A stretch of DNA of 64,000 nt, taken from the NCBI GenBank assembly GCA_050011315.1, contig JBEKJI010000003.1:62001-126000 (forward strand), in the 5' to 3' direction. A program made the position numbers and the translations under genes. The stretch is from Fen-549 sp050011315. GTDB taxonomy: Bacteria > Actinomycetota > Thermoleophilia > Gaiellales > Gaiellaceae. Below, piece by piece: positions 36,711 to 45,255 of the stretch; within the stretch, counting starts at the first letter, position 1, and each line of letters starts with the position of its first letter. The notes under the pieces are model-generated. The model did no database searches. It saw nothing but the letters and a program-made list of their open reading frames with translations, and had not been told where the DNA came from.

Positions 36711-36816
36711 CGGGCGAACCAAGCCTAGCTCTGAAGGCGCAGGAATCGTCCTAAGCGCCTCGTAGACTCGACAGACAGGCCGACCGGTACGTGTCTATGC
36801 GGAGCCCTACTCCCAC

Positions 36817-38028
36817 GTGATTACGCTCTTGCGCACGAATACGAAACAACCGATCAGCGGTCTAACTCACGCCTACTACCGATATCCGGCAGCAGCGCCA
36901 CCCGACCTCATTAGAGATCTCATCGAGACCTTTAGTTGTCCTGGAGATCTCATAATCGATCCATTTATGGGAGGGGGTACCACGATCGTAGAGGCCGTCG
37001 CCCGCGGGAGGTGGGCGATTGGAAGTGATATCAATTCGTTAGCCACATTCATTTCTCAAGTGAAAACAACGCCTCTTACTTCTTCTCAATGGGGTCAGGT
37101 GCAGAAGTGGCTCGATCATTCGCCCCTTCACGGCGTCAATCGCCTTGCGATAAAAGGGGAACAGCGACACTCTCCGGGCGACCTCCCTATTGAAATCGAG
37201 CGTCCTCTTTCGAAAGCTCTGAGAAGCCTCCCGTTGATTTCCGAAACCATTCCTCAAGCAGTCGCTCGCTGTGCTCTGCTTCGACTAGGACAATGGGCAC
37301 TCGAGAGCGCATTTCTCTATCCAAGAGACGTCAATAAAAGGAATAGACTCCCTACCATCAGAGATCTAGAAAGAAAACTCAACCGCACCGTAGCTTGCAT
37401 GCGATCGGGCATGGAAGCGCTAGTGGATTCGGCGCACGAGTATGATGTGAGTAAATCAGATTTGTCATCTCGTCGACTGATAATTCTTAGTCATGCCAGT
37501 GAGCTTTCGTCTTGCCATAGAGTCCGAAAAACCGGTAAAAAGGCGAAGCTAATCCTCACATCGCCTCCATATCCTGGCGTGCACGTGCTATATCACAGAT
37601 GGCAAGTAGGCGGACGGAAGGAGACCGCCGCTCCATACTGGATTACCGGATCCGAAGATGGTCAGTATGGGAGTTTCTATACCATGGGATCTCGGACGCC
37701 AACCGGCTTAGATCATTACTTCCGGGAGCTCACGAACTCATACCGAGCGCTCCGCCCTCTCCTATCTAACGACTGTGTGTTGGCGCAACTAGTTGCATTC
37801 AGTAACGCCAGACAGCAGTTGCCTGTGTTTCTCGACGCCGTTGAGAAAGCTGGATTCAGAGAAGTCTCTGAGGCAGTCTCATCTCGCACGACGAGAGATG
37901 TCGTGAACAGACGATGGTATGCGAGACGCGACGGATACGACGCCGGACGCGAATACCTACTAGTTCACAGAGTCGCTAAGGAGACTAGGGTTGCTCGCCG
38001 CGGTTCAGCGTGCGAATCACCGGGATAA
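36817..38028 (+). CDS. DNA methyltransferase (N4-cytosine/N6-adenine type)
   Basis: 403 residues, GTG start (no strong ribosome site; an upstream ATG at 36797 hits a stop). AdoMet motif I DPFMGGGTT at 48-56 (DLIIDPFMGGGTTIVEAVAR) with GSDINSLA as motif II, and catalytic motif IV T-S-P-P-Y at 248-252 (LILTSPPYPGVHVLYH). Motif I precedes IV, the gamma/alpha order, although the DPF spelling is typical of class beta. About 190 residues between them hold a predicted target-recognition/helical insert. Codons are visibly more AT-rich than flanking genes. Its end overlaps the GHKL ATPase gene by 44 bp, convergently. Probably the modification part of a defence system. Confidence 0.82.
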   Translation: MITLLRTNTKQPISGLTHAYYRYPAAAPPDLIRDLIETFSCPGDLIIDPFMGGGTTIVEAVARGRWAIGSDINSLATFISQVKTTPLTSSQWGQVQKWLDHSPLHGVNRLAIKGEQRHSPGDLPIEIERPLSKALRSLPLISETIPQAVARCALLRLGQWALESAFLYPRDVNKRNRLPTIRDLERKLNRTVACMRSGMEALVDSAHEYDVSKSDLSSRRLIILSHASELSSCHRVRKTGKKAKLILTSPPYPGVHVLYHRWQVGGRKETAAPYWITGSEDGQYGSFYTMGSRTPTGLDHYFRELTNSYRALRPLLSNDCVLAQLVAFSNARQQLPVFLDAVEKAGFREVSEAVSSRTTRDVVNRRWYARRDGYDAGREYLLVHRVAKETRVARRGSACESPG

Positions 38029-40330
38029 TCACGGACGCCAGACCAGCGCTCGCTCTATTGACGTCGGACACAGGATCTCGGCCATCGGCGTCGCCCTCAG
38101 CTACCTCTTTGCTTGTCTTCTCGAAATGCCGAAGAAGGCCTAGGGCCGAAATCGCTAAGCCCCATTTAAACCAATAGCGCACTAGAGCCCTATCTGCGTC
38201 CGAAGCCAGGCGTGTGAGTTCCGTCAGTAAGTGAGGGTTGTCCAAGTTCAGATAGAAGTCGTATCCATCGCGGTCATCACGCTTGACGACGAGGCTGTCC
38301 GACTCGGTCATCTTGTGGAGAGCCCAGTCCTTCTTCCTGACCTCGATAATATTGGGCATTGATAGACGCGGCGCTTCTTTCGTACTGGCCGTTGGCTGTT
38401 TGGACTTCCGCTCGCCGCCCGGAGACTTAACGTGGTGTACTTCGGGCCTGTCGAACAACAAGCGGAATGTATTCCTAAACGGTGGCTTGCCGCGAGCCTC
38501 GCGGTCGGGGTCCGACATAATCACGGAGACCTCTAGTGAGTCACCGGGTTTAGCATCATCGGAGGGGCGAAACCGCGCGGAGAACACGCCGTTCCAAAGC
38601 CTCTGGTATTCACATAGAGCGGCAGGCTCTATCTGTAAGGCGCCCGGCGACTGAAAGCGAGAGAAGTACTGGTTTTCGGCGTCTGTGTTGAACTCCACTT
38701 TACAACTACGGTTGACGGGACAGTGCTTAACGAGTCCTGCCTTTGGCTCATGCGCAAGACGAAAGAAAGTAGGAAAGCGACGGCCCTCGAAATGCTCGGT
38801 AGTAGTCGGGCCTACAGTTGTCACGAGGCGATCACCAACGCCGAAAAGCGATTGGAGACTAGGATCGAGCTTAAGAAGGTGCTGAAACGTTCGTACGACG
38901 TCTTCTTGTTGCTCGAGCGCATCCTTTACTTGTCGGGATCGTCGGCTCGCATTAAGGGCAGCGAGACCTGGGTGGTCTCGTAGACCCTTCTCGAGCTCTA
39001 AGAGAACCAGGTCGCTTACCTCGTTTTTTCTGACGCGATCCCGCGAAGGCATGAAGAAGTCTTCACGAACGTCTTGCCGCATGTGGGTGCAGTCCACCGA
39101 AACGAAGAGCGCGTCCTTCAGGTACTCGTATCGAAGACGACGAGTTACGAAGTCCGCAGGAGCCCGTCCATGAACTTGGCCATTGATCGTATAGAAGATA
39201 CCCTTTGGAGTTCGCCTCCCCGCTCTTTCAGGAGTAAAAACGACAATAGAGTACGGGAGCGAACCAGTTTCCGGAAGATCGGCAGTGGCGCTAGCAGGAA
39301 ACCCTTCCTCTACGGCTTTTCTTTCGTCTTCTCGAAGGTCGGCATCAATCGTCGCCCATATCCCCGAGAAAGTCGTGCTGTAGTAGTGGGCCTTATAGTC
39401 CCGCGTTTCAGTGATTCGAAACGGGAGACAGGGAGCGTGAAGGTATTTCTCAAGCTCGAATCGCGCCTCAGTCGTTGCAAGGCTTCGAGCTTTCCATTGA
39501 TACTCGTACAGCTTGACGACGGTGCCGTACTCAAGACCCTCTGCGTACGGAACTGACGGGCCTTGACGGCTATCTCTCGGTAATACCATGACCGATGACG
39601 CGTTAAAGGAAGGAACGTGCCCATCTGGCGCTAGGTAGACGTACATCGAATTCCGGCGGTTGTTGCCAACACCGGGTCGTATACGTCTCACTATGGTGAA
39701 CCCCCAACTATCGGCCGTATCATCGTCTGGCCGTATCGGTGCGAAACGGTTCCTACGAGAGGCTATTAGCTGGTAGTTCTCGGTACCACAGAATGGGAGA
39801 ACTCCGGTTCCGCCAGCGTTGAACTTCCCTTGAACAAAGGGAATGCGAAGCTTATTGGCTTTCGCGAGCGACATGAATGTGGATGGGAAAGCGTCTGGGG
39901 TCTGACCTTCACCCTCGTCGATAACGAGATAACTAGGAGAGGATTTGGAGCCGACAGCAACGAGCCTGATCTTCTGCGCGAGAGCACCTTGCTGGCTAGC
40001 TGTGAGTTCTCCGAGGCGCCCTGAGGGTATGTCAAAGAACCGAGATGCAGCTGCGTCCATAGATGATGGAGCGGCGTTTCCCTCGGGATCAACTCCACTC
40101 TCGTGGCAGGCCTGGAGTAAAAGGGCGTCAATAGAGTTGATCAGCTTCTCAACAAGCGCGCCCGTCGGATCTCCATGCTGGTTCCCCGTGATGCTCCAGT
40201 TGCTCTCGTTTTCACCTAGCGGTACCCAAAGAGATTCGTCGCCAAGCAGACCTTGTCGCTGAAGACACCGTGTTACGGCGGACTCGGTCTCGGCCTGTAC
40301 TAGATCGTTGAAGATCCTCGCCCAGTCCAC
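37985..40330 (-). CDS. Large GHKL (Hsp90/MORC-like) ATPase
   Basis: 781 residues. Bergerat ATP-binding fold: N-box E61-K-L-I-N65 in GALVEKLINSIDALLLQACH, G1 box D138-E-G-E-G in YLVIDEGEGQTPDAF, and lid/G2 box G168-K-F-N-A-G-G-T-G in QGKFNAGGTGVLPF. Residues ~240-470 resemble the S5/transducer part of GHKL proteins (VVFTPERAGRRTPKGIFYTI and VSVDCTHMRQDVREDFFMPS). The C-terminal 300 residues are beta-rich then helical and unrecognised; no nuclease motif was seen. Transcribed after a 89-aa gene (6-bp gap) and facing a DNA methyltransferase. AT-rich for this genome. Family of prokaryotic MORC/GHKL proteins near restriction-modification genes is known; the specific system is not recognised. Confidence 0.78.
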   Translation of the reverse strand: MDWARIFNDLVQAETESAVTRCLQRQGLLGDESLWVPLGENESNWSITGNQHGDPTGALVEKLINSIDALLLQACHESGVDPEGNAAPSSMDAAASRFFDIPSGRLGELTASQQGALAQKIRLVAVGSKSSPSYLVIDEGEGQTPDAFPSTFMSLAKANKLRIPFVQGKFNAGGTGVLPFCGTENYQLIASRRNRFAPIRPDDDTADSWGFTIVRRIRPGVGNNRRNSMYVYLAPDGHVPSFNASSVMVLPRDSRQGPSVPYAEGLEYGTVVKLYEYQWKARSLATTEARFELEKYLHAPCLPFRITETRDYKAHYYSTTFSGIWATIDADLREDERKAVEEGFPASATADLPETGSLPYSIVVFTPERAGRRTPKGIFYTINGQVHGRAPADFVTRRLRYEYLKDALFVSVDCTHMRQDVREDFFMPSRDRVRKNEVSDLVLLELEKGLRDHPGLAALNASRRSRQVKDALEQQEDVVRTFQHLLKLDPSLQSLFGVGDRLVTTVGPTTTEHFEGRRFPTFFRLAHEPKAGLVKHCPVNRSCKVEFNTDAENQYFSRFQSPGALQIEPAALCEYQRLWNGVFSARFRPSDDAKPGDSLEVSVIMSDPDREARGKPPFRNTFRLLFDRPEVHHVKSPGGERKSKQPTASTKEAPRLSMPNIIEVRKKDWALHKMTESDSLVVKRDDRDGYDFYLNLDNPHLLTELTRLASDADRALVRYWFKWGLAISALGLLRHFEKTSKEVAEGDADGRDPVSDVNRASAGLASVIIPVIRTLNRGEQP

Positions 40331-40336
40331 GATTAC

Positions 40337-40606
40337 TTACCTCAGCTGGAACTTCTTGTTCTTTGAGCGCTGGAACTTGCCGCGCGCGATCCGAAGTTCC
40401 TCTTCGATAGCCGCGAAAATCTTCCGTACGTCGTCATCCGAGTATTCGTACGCGTATGGGTTAGCGCAGTTTGAGAGAACGCGTATCTTCTCGAGCACGG
40501 CGTTTGTCCGTCGCTCCGCAAGACGCAGAAACGCATCGCGTTTCGTTCGTTGGCGGGAGCCGGCGTCGTCGTGTTCTTGCGCACTGACTACGGATAGGTC
40601 ATTCAT
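40337..40606 (-). CDS. Small helical protein partnered with GHKL ATPase
   Basis: 89 residues: RDAFLRLAERRTNAVLEKIR then VLSNCANPYAYEYSDDDVRK and IFAAIEEELRIARGKFQRSK, ending in a basic tail NKKFQLR. Two long amphipathic helices around an NPYAYEYSDDD turn; no known domain. Seven bases separate its stop from the ATPase start, so the two are co-transcribed and probably form a complex. Its consistent charge pattern and codon composition match the ATPase gene. I recall no named family. Confidence 0.7.
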   Translation of the reverse strand: MNDLSVVSAQEHDDAGSRQRTKRDAFLRLAERRTNAVLEKIRVLSNCANPYAYEYSDDDVRKIFAAIEEELRIARGKFQRSKNKKFQLR

Positions 40607-40846
40607 AACTCAGTCCTTAGATCGAAAGTCGGGAGACAACACAGACGTTAGCATCCTACGCATCAGAACTCAAGTTATTTCAAAATATCGGCGTCATTAC
40701 GAAGTTAGGGCGTCCTACCTGACGTGGCGAGAATCGGTCACAGTAGTGAGTCAGGGGTCGCGGTAACGGCGATCGACGTCATGCTTAAAGAGGATAAATC
40801 CCTGCTTAAGCGCCGAATCTCGTCGGACGCTATTAACGTGCACGTC
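40607..40846. other. AT-rich right edge of the methyltransferase/GHKL island
   Basis: Probable promoter region of the minus-strand pair. No gene seen; composition returns to high GC at about 40840 where the radical SAM gene fragment begins. Confidence 0.4.
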
Positions 40847-40908
40847 CAGGTACTGGCACCAACTCGCCGACGGTCCGTCCAGTGCGACCTCTGCCCGCGC
40901 GCCTGCGT
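40847..40908 (+). pseudogene. 5' fragment of the radical SAM (amrS-like) gene, copy A
   Basis: Sequence TACTGGCACCAACTCGCCGA and CCAGTGCGACCTCTGCCCGC match the start of the gene at 48293 (residues ~9-27, HWHDLADGRVQCDVCPRAC) with substitutions and a frame slip. Nothing else of the gene is present here. Confidence 0.65.
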
Positions 40909-40926
40909 GACGAGGGCGTCTAGCTG

Positions 40927-41683
40927 TTAACGCGGTTCCGCCTCGGCGCCGGCGGAGGATCTCTCAGCTCCCGGAACGGGTCGTACCCGCCCGCGGATGA
41001 GGAGGGGCGCCAGCGCCAGGCCGATCGCAAAGGCGGCCAGGTGGCCGAAGTCGGTAAAGCCTCGGATCACCGAGCGGCGATCACCAGGTAACCGATCACG
41101 ACGGCGAGATAGAGCACGCGCAGGCGGCCGGAGAGGCGGAAGACCAGCACCGCCGCCACGGCGAAGAAGCCGTAGCTGGCGCCGACGTCGATCGCGTGCG
41201 TGATGTACGTCCCGACGACCTCGTAGCGAAGCGCCAGCCAGAGACCGGCGGCCGTGAGCAGGGTGGCGCCGACGTGCCCGGCGGCGAAGGCAAAGGCGGT
41301 GCGGGCGCTGCCGAGCCAGCGCTCGACCGGCGCCAGCACCAGCGAGAAGAGAACGAGCCAGCCCAGCAGCTCGAGGTGCTCGAGAGCCAGGAGGCGCTCG
41401 CCACCAGCACCCGCAACGGGTCGCGCCCCAGCTGGTGGAGATTCGTGCTCCGCTCGAGCAGAAGCGTACGGGCGACCGAGGGGCGCGAGGTCTCGTAGAC
41501 CCAGGTCGTGATCAGCAGGACGAAGAGAAAAACGTAGGTCAAGGGAGCGGAGCGGACGTAGGCGACGATCTGCCGCTCGATCGGCCGCCAGCGCATGCGC
41601 CAGGGATCGAGCCGAGGCCAGCGTGGCGAGTGCTCGATCTCGAGCACCAGCGCTATAGCGGAGATCAGGATCAAGAGCCCCAA
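40927..41683 (-). pseudogene. Rhomboid-like membrane protein, frameshifted
   Basis: Starts MGLLILISAIALVLEIEHSP and follows the intact paralogue at 55621-56367 closely (RSAPLTYVFLFVLLITTWVY, ARTLLLERSTNLHQLG). The frame slips at about 41400 (after VLVASASWLSS) and again near 41069 (after VVIGYLVIAAR, stop), where GFTDFGHLAAFAIGLALAPL continues in a third frame to TAA at about 40927. Two frameshifts make a functional product unlikely. The family is the actinobacterial rhomboid-like group (Rhomboid_2 type), whose Ser-His dyad is not evident. Confidence 0.75.
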
Positions 41684-41784
41684 ACAAGCCTCCGGATTCG
41701 GTGATCAACTCATCGAAACACACCTTCCCGGCCGTGGCGTCCGTTAGTCAGCATGCCGGTGTGACAGCCTGTGTGCCGGCTCGC

Positions 41785-41930
41785 CTACCGGCGCCGGGCT
41801 CGGATCTCCTGTTCCAGTGTCCAGGTCTTGCCCTCGTCGAGCGAGACCTCGCCGCGCCATAGGAACGATTCTTCTGAGATCTCGTTGAAGCTCCAGCGCT
41901 CGCGCCGGGCCGGGTCGGTGCCGGCGCCCG
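41785..41930 (-). pseudogene. 3' fragment of the DUF1579-like gene
   Basis: Minus-strand reading gives ARRERWSFNEISEESFLWRG then EVSLDEGKTWTLEQEIRARR and a stop, nearly identical to the last ~45 codons of the complete gene at 44575-45096. It lies on the far side of the RCC1 gene 41987-44386, in the same orientation, so the RCC1 gene is bracketed by two copies of this 3' end. Confidence 0.85.
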
Positions 41931-41986
41931 GGCCAGCCGACCCGCTACCACCTGGCGACCGGGGCGAAGAAAACGGCGGCGTCGCG

Positions 41987-44386
41987 CTAGGAGCTCTCGC
42001 TGAGCCCGATCACGCCCACCGGCTTGTCGCTGAAGGGCAGCTCGCCGTTTCCCAGCTCGCCATGGAAGTTGTCGCCCCAGCACTCGACGACGCCGCTCCC
42101 GAGCAGGGCGCAGGCGTGGTCCTCACGCCAGTCGCGGTTGGAAGTCTCCGAGAAGGCAGCGGCGCCGGTGACCCTCTCGAGCGGCTGCGCCTGGTAGGCA
42201 TCCGACGCATCCTCGATCTCGTTGCCCTCGTCGTCCTCCTTGAGCACCGGCAGCGTCCAGCAGGCGACCTGACCGTCGGAGCTGACGGCGCAGTCGTCCT
42301 TCAACGAGGCGGCGTTCTGGATCCCGCTGACGGTGGCGACCAGGCGGCTCTTCTGCGGTGACCAGCACTGGACGGCGCCGTTGACGACGGCGCAGGCGCT
42401 GGTGGCGTCAATAGCCGTCGCGCCGCTGATGCCCGGGACAGCGGTCGGCTGCGAGACGAACTCCGGTGTACTTGCGCCGTCCTCCTCGTCACCCCAGTAG
42501 TAGCTAGGCAGCTTGTAGCTCCAGCACTCGACCTGGCCGCCGGCGATGAGGGCGCACATGTACTTCCCGTCCTGGGCGACGCTGATGGCGGTGGCGCCCG
42601 TCACTCCGGGCACCGCGACCGGTGCCGGGGCGAACCAGCCGCCCCAGCAATCGACGCTGCCGTCCGAGATCAACGCGCAGCTGACGTTGCCGCCGGCGGC
42701 GACCGCGGTCACGTCCTTGAGATCCTTGACCGCTCGCGGATAGCGGGACATGATCCAGCCGCTCTTGAGGTTGTAGAGGTACTTGCCGAGACCGAGCTGG
42801 CCCCGGCGGCCGGCGCCCCAGCACTTGACGCTGCCGTTCTGGACCACCTTCCCCTCGCTGTAGGGATCGTCCACCAGGTCGCCGACCAGGGCGCAGGCGT
42901 GCCACCAGCCGACCGCCACGCTGATCGCGTTGTCCATCCTGATCGCGGTGACAGGCAGCGGGCTGACCTCGACCTTGGACGAGTAGCCGTGCTTGGCCTT
43001 GGCGTCGCCGAGCTGACCGAGTTGGTTGGCGCCCCAGCACTCCACCTGGAACTTGTCGGGTACGGCCTCGCCCTTGACGATCAGGCTGGCGCAGGTGTGC
43101 CCGCCGCCCGTCCCGATCGAGGTAGCGCCCTCTAGGCCGCTGACAAGAACCGGCGTGGAGTGGTGAGCGGAGACGCCGTTCCCGAGCTCGCCCGAGTAGC
43201 CGTCGCCCCAGCACTTGGCCTGACCGCCGGCGAAGACTGCGCAGAAGTGGCCGTTGAAGGGGCCGCGATCGTCGCTGTTGCCGCCGTCGATCGAGCGAAC
43301 GCCCTCGACGCCTTCGACCGGCTTGGGATCGGACAGCTCGCCGAAGTCGTCCGTCCAGCAGGAGAGCGTGCCTCGGGAGAGGAGGGCGCAGGTCTCGCCC
43401 TCGCCGTAGGTGAGTTGGGTCGCGTCCGGGATGTCCATGTGCTTGGGTGGCTCCTCGTCGGCCGAGAGAACCCAGCACTCGACCGAGCCGTCGCCCTTCA
43501 AGACGCAGCCGTCTTCGTCGTCGTTGAGGACGACATCCGTGGCCCCGCTGATCCCCTTGATCGGGTTGCCGCTGTAGGCCGGGGTGGTGGTGGTGGTGGT
43601 CGCCGTCGCCGTGGTCGTGTCTTGCTGGTCCGTGGAGTCGCTCACCGGTACGCCGTAGCCGTAGTAGTCGCCGCCCCAGCAGGCCACCTCGCCCGTATCC
43701 AGCACCGCGCAGCGGATCTCGTCGACGTTGTCCGAGAGGGCTCTGGCGGTGATGTCCTTTACGGCCACCGGCTTCAGGCTGAAGTCGACCCCGTTGTCCC
43801 CCTGGTCGGATCCGTCTTGATTGGAGTCGCTGTTGCCGGAGGTCTGCTCAGGCGGGTAGTAGCCGAGCTCACCGTCGCTGTTCGCTCCCCAGCAGTCGAT
43901 CTCGCCGCCGGCCACCAGGGCGCAGGTGCTGTTGGCCTCGAAGTAGCTGCTGGTAGTCAGGCTCATCGCCCGTACGTCGGCGACGCCGTCGACTGTCACC
44001 GGCGTGTGCCTGTCGGTCGTCGTTCCGTCGCCGAGCTCGCCGTATTCGTTCTGTCCCCAGCAGCGCATCCTGTGGCTGTGCAGGATGGCGCAGGTGTAGT
44101 CCTCGCCGGCAGCGACCTCGATCGCATCGTCTATCCCCTTCACCTCGACCGGCGTGAGCCTGTTCTCGGTCGTGCCGTCGCCGAGCTGGCCGTTCGAGTT
44201 CCCGCCCCAGCACTCGATCCCGCCGCTCTTCATGAGGGCACAGCTGTGATCGGCGCCGGCCGAGACCGCGACGGCGACGTCGACCTCCGAGGATCGAGCC
44301 GAGCCGGGGGTGGCACCTGCCAGGGCGACCACGGAGAGCACAGCGCCGATCAGCAGCAAGGCCCCGAGCCGGGAAAATCCGATCAT
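41987..44386 (-). CDS. Secreted RCC1-repeat protein (14 repeats)
   Basis: 799 residues from ATG 44386; open upstream frame to 44563 is not used. Signal peptide MIGFSRLGALLLIGAVLSVV to GATPGSA. Fourteen CW-containing RCC1 repeats (first SAGADHSCALMKSGGIECWG, last HACALLGSGVVECWGDNFHG), i.e. two seven-bladed propellers. Two low-complexity loops interrupt blades: SNSDSNQDGSDQGDN-like in repeat 3-4 and a Thr run (TTTATATTTTTTP) in repeat 4-5. Ends EVSFSDKP-like (PFSDKPVGVIGLSESS). Its paralogue at 49389-51590 shares layout and C-terminus. Exported; partner unknown. Confidence 0.82.
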   Translation of the reverse strand: MIGFSRLGALLLIGAVLSVVALAGATPGSARSSEVDVAVAVSAGADHSCALMKSGGIECWGGNSNGQLGDGTTENRLTPVEVKGIDDAIEVAAGEDYTCAILHSHRMRCWGQNEYGELGDGTTTDRHTPVTVDGVADVRAMSLTTSSYFEANSTCALVAGGEIDCWGANSDGELGYYPPEQTSGNSDSNQDGSDQGDNGVDFSLKPVAVKDITARALSDNVDEIRCAVLDTGEVACWGGDYYGYGVPVSDSTDQQDTTTATATTTTTTPAYSGNPIKGISGATDVVLNDDEDGCVLKGDGSVECWVLSADEEPPKHMDIPDATQLTYGEGETCALLSRGTLSCWTDDFGELSDPKPVEGVEGVRSIDGGNSDDRGPFNGHFCAVFAGGQAKCWGDGYSGELGNGVSAHHSTPVLVSGLEGATSIGTGGGHTCASLIVKGEAVPDKFQVECWGANQLGQLGDAKAKHGYSSKVEVSPLPVTAIRMDNAISVAVGWWHACALVGDLVDDPYSEGKVVQNGSVKCWGAGRRGQLGLGKYLYNLKSGWIMSRYPRAVKDLKDVTAVAAGGNVSCALISDGSVDCWGGWFAPAPVAVPGVTGATAISVAQDGKYMCALIAGGQVECWSYKLPSYYWGDEEDGASTPEFVSQPTAVPGISGATAIDATSACAVVNGAVQCWSPQKSRLVATVSGIQNAASLKDDCAVSSDGQVACWTLPVLKEDDEGNEIEDASDAYQAQPLERVTGAAAFSETSNRDWREDHACALLGSGVVECWGDNFHGELGNGELPFSDKPVGVIGLSESS

Positions 44387-44574
44387 GGGGCCTTTCGTAA
44401 CAGGTGGCCGGTACCAAGTCAAGGCGCCGGCTGGAGCGCGCGCGGCTACTTTGGGATCAGGCGGCCTCCACCGGCCAGCGAGTAGATCTTGCCGCCGAGC
44501 GCGCTGTTCGCGGCAGCACTCGCTTCGGGACTTCAAGGGATTCGCAGGAAGAAGTCCGATCAACGTGATCGGAT

Positions 44575-45096
44575 CTATTGTCGGCGCCGGGCTCGTATCT
44601 CCTGCTCCAGCGTCCAGGTCTTGCCCTCGTCGAGCGAGACCTCGCCGCGCCAGAGAAACGAGTCTTCCCTAATCTCGTTGAAGCTCCAGCGCTCGCGCCG
44701 GGCCGGGTCGGTGCCGGCGCCCTCGAGCACGATCCGGTCGCCGACCGCCCGCGCAACGAGGTGCACGAACTCGTGCCAGGCCGGCGCCATCCAGCTGACC
44801 TGCCAGGCGTCGATGCGCTCGTCGTAGACGCGGATGGTGGTGCCGCGGCGCTCGGGCGGCGCTCCCTTCTCGAACAGCACGTCCTGAACGCCACGGCCGC
44901 CGAGCAACCAGGCAAAGTGCCACTCACCGTTTCGCTCGCTCCGCGTTCCATCGGGCTGGAAGCCGGTGGCCACGACCTCCCAGGCGCCGACGAAGCGCCC
45001 GAACAACATCAGCTTCTCTGTGTGATCCTTGGCGGGCCCGTCCGCGGCCAGGAGCGACATCGCCGCGGATCCGCTCGCGCCTGCGGTCTCGGTCAT
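44575..45096 (-). CDS. DUF1579-like soluble protein
   Basis: 173 residues. Pattern of DUF1579/heme-binding-like beta-barrel proteins: LMLFGRFVGAWEVVATGFQP then NGEWHFAWLLGGRGVQDVLF, TTIRVYDERIDAWQVSWMAP and WSFNEIREDSFLWRGEVSLD. No signal peptide, so cytoplasmic. Family function is unknown (often annotated as lipocalin-like). Its 3' end is duplicated at 41785-41930 beyond the RCC1 gene. A truncated radical SAM 5' end lies divergently 50 bp upstream, suggesting this gene and amrS were once neighbours. Confidence 0.7.
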   Translation of the reverse strand: MTETAGASGSAAMSLLAADGPAKDHTEKLMLFGRFVGAWEVVATGFQPDGTRSERNGEWHFAWLLGGRGVQDVLFEKGAPPERRGTTIRVYDERIDAWQVSWMAPAWHEFVHLVARAVGDRIVLEGAGTDPARRERWSFNEIREDSFLWRGEVSLDEGKTWTLEQEIRARRRQ

Positions 45097-45148
45097 GGCG
45101 GGGTCGGGCCTTGCATCCAGCGGAAAGATACGGCGTTCAGACCCCCAG

Positions 45149-45255
45149 CTCGTGCCACATTGAAACCGCCTTGCTCAACAAAGGCGTCGTAACCAAGCAC
45201 TGGCACAAGCTCGCCGACGGCCGTGTCCAGTGCGACGTCTGCCCGGGGGCTTACG
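45149..45255 (+). pseudogene. 5' fragment of the radical SAM (amrS-like) gene, copy B
   Basis: Matches upstream and coding start of the gene at 48293: GTGCCACATTGAAACCG upstream, TTG start, then KHWHKLADGRVQCDVCPGA. Similarity stops as the Fic gene end begins at 45251. With the complete gene it brackets the Fic/AAA_14 segment as direct repeats of about 105 bp. Confidence 0.8.
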
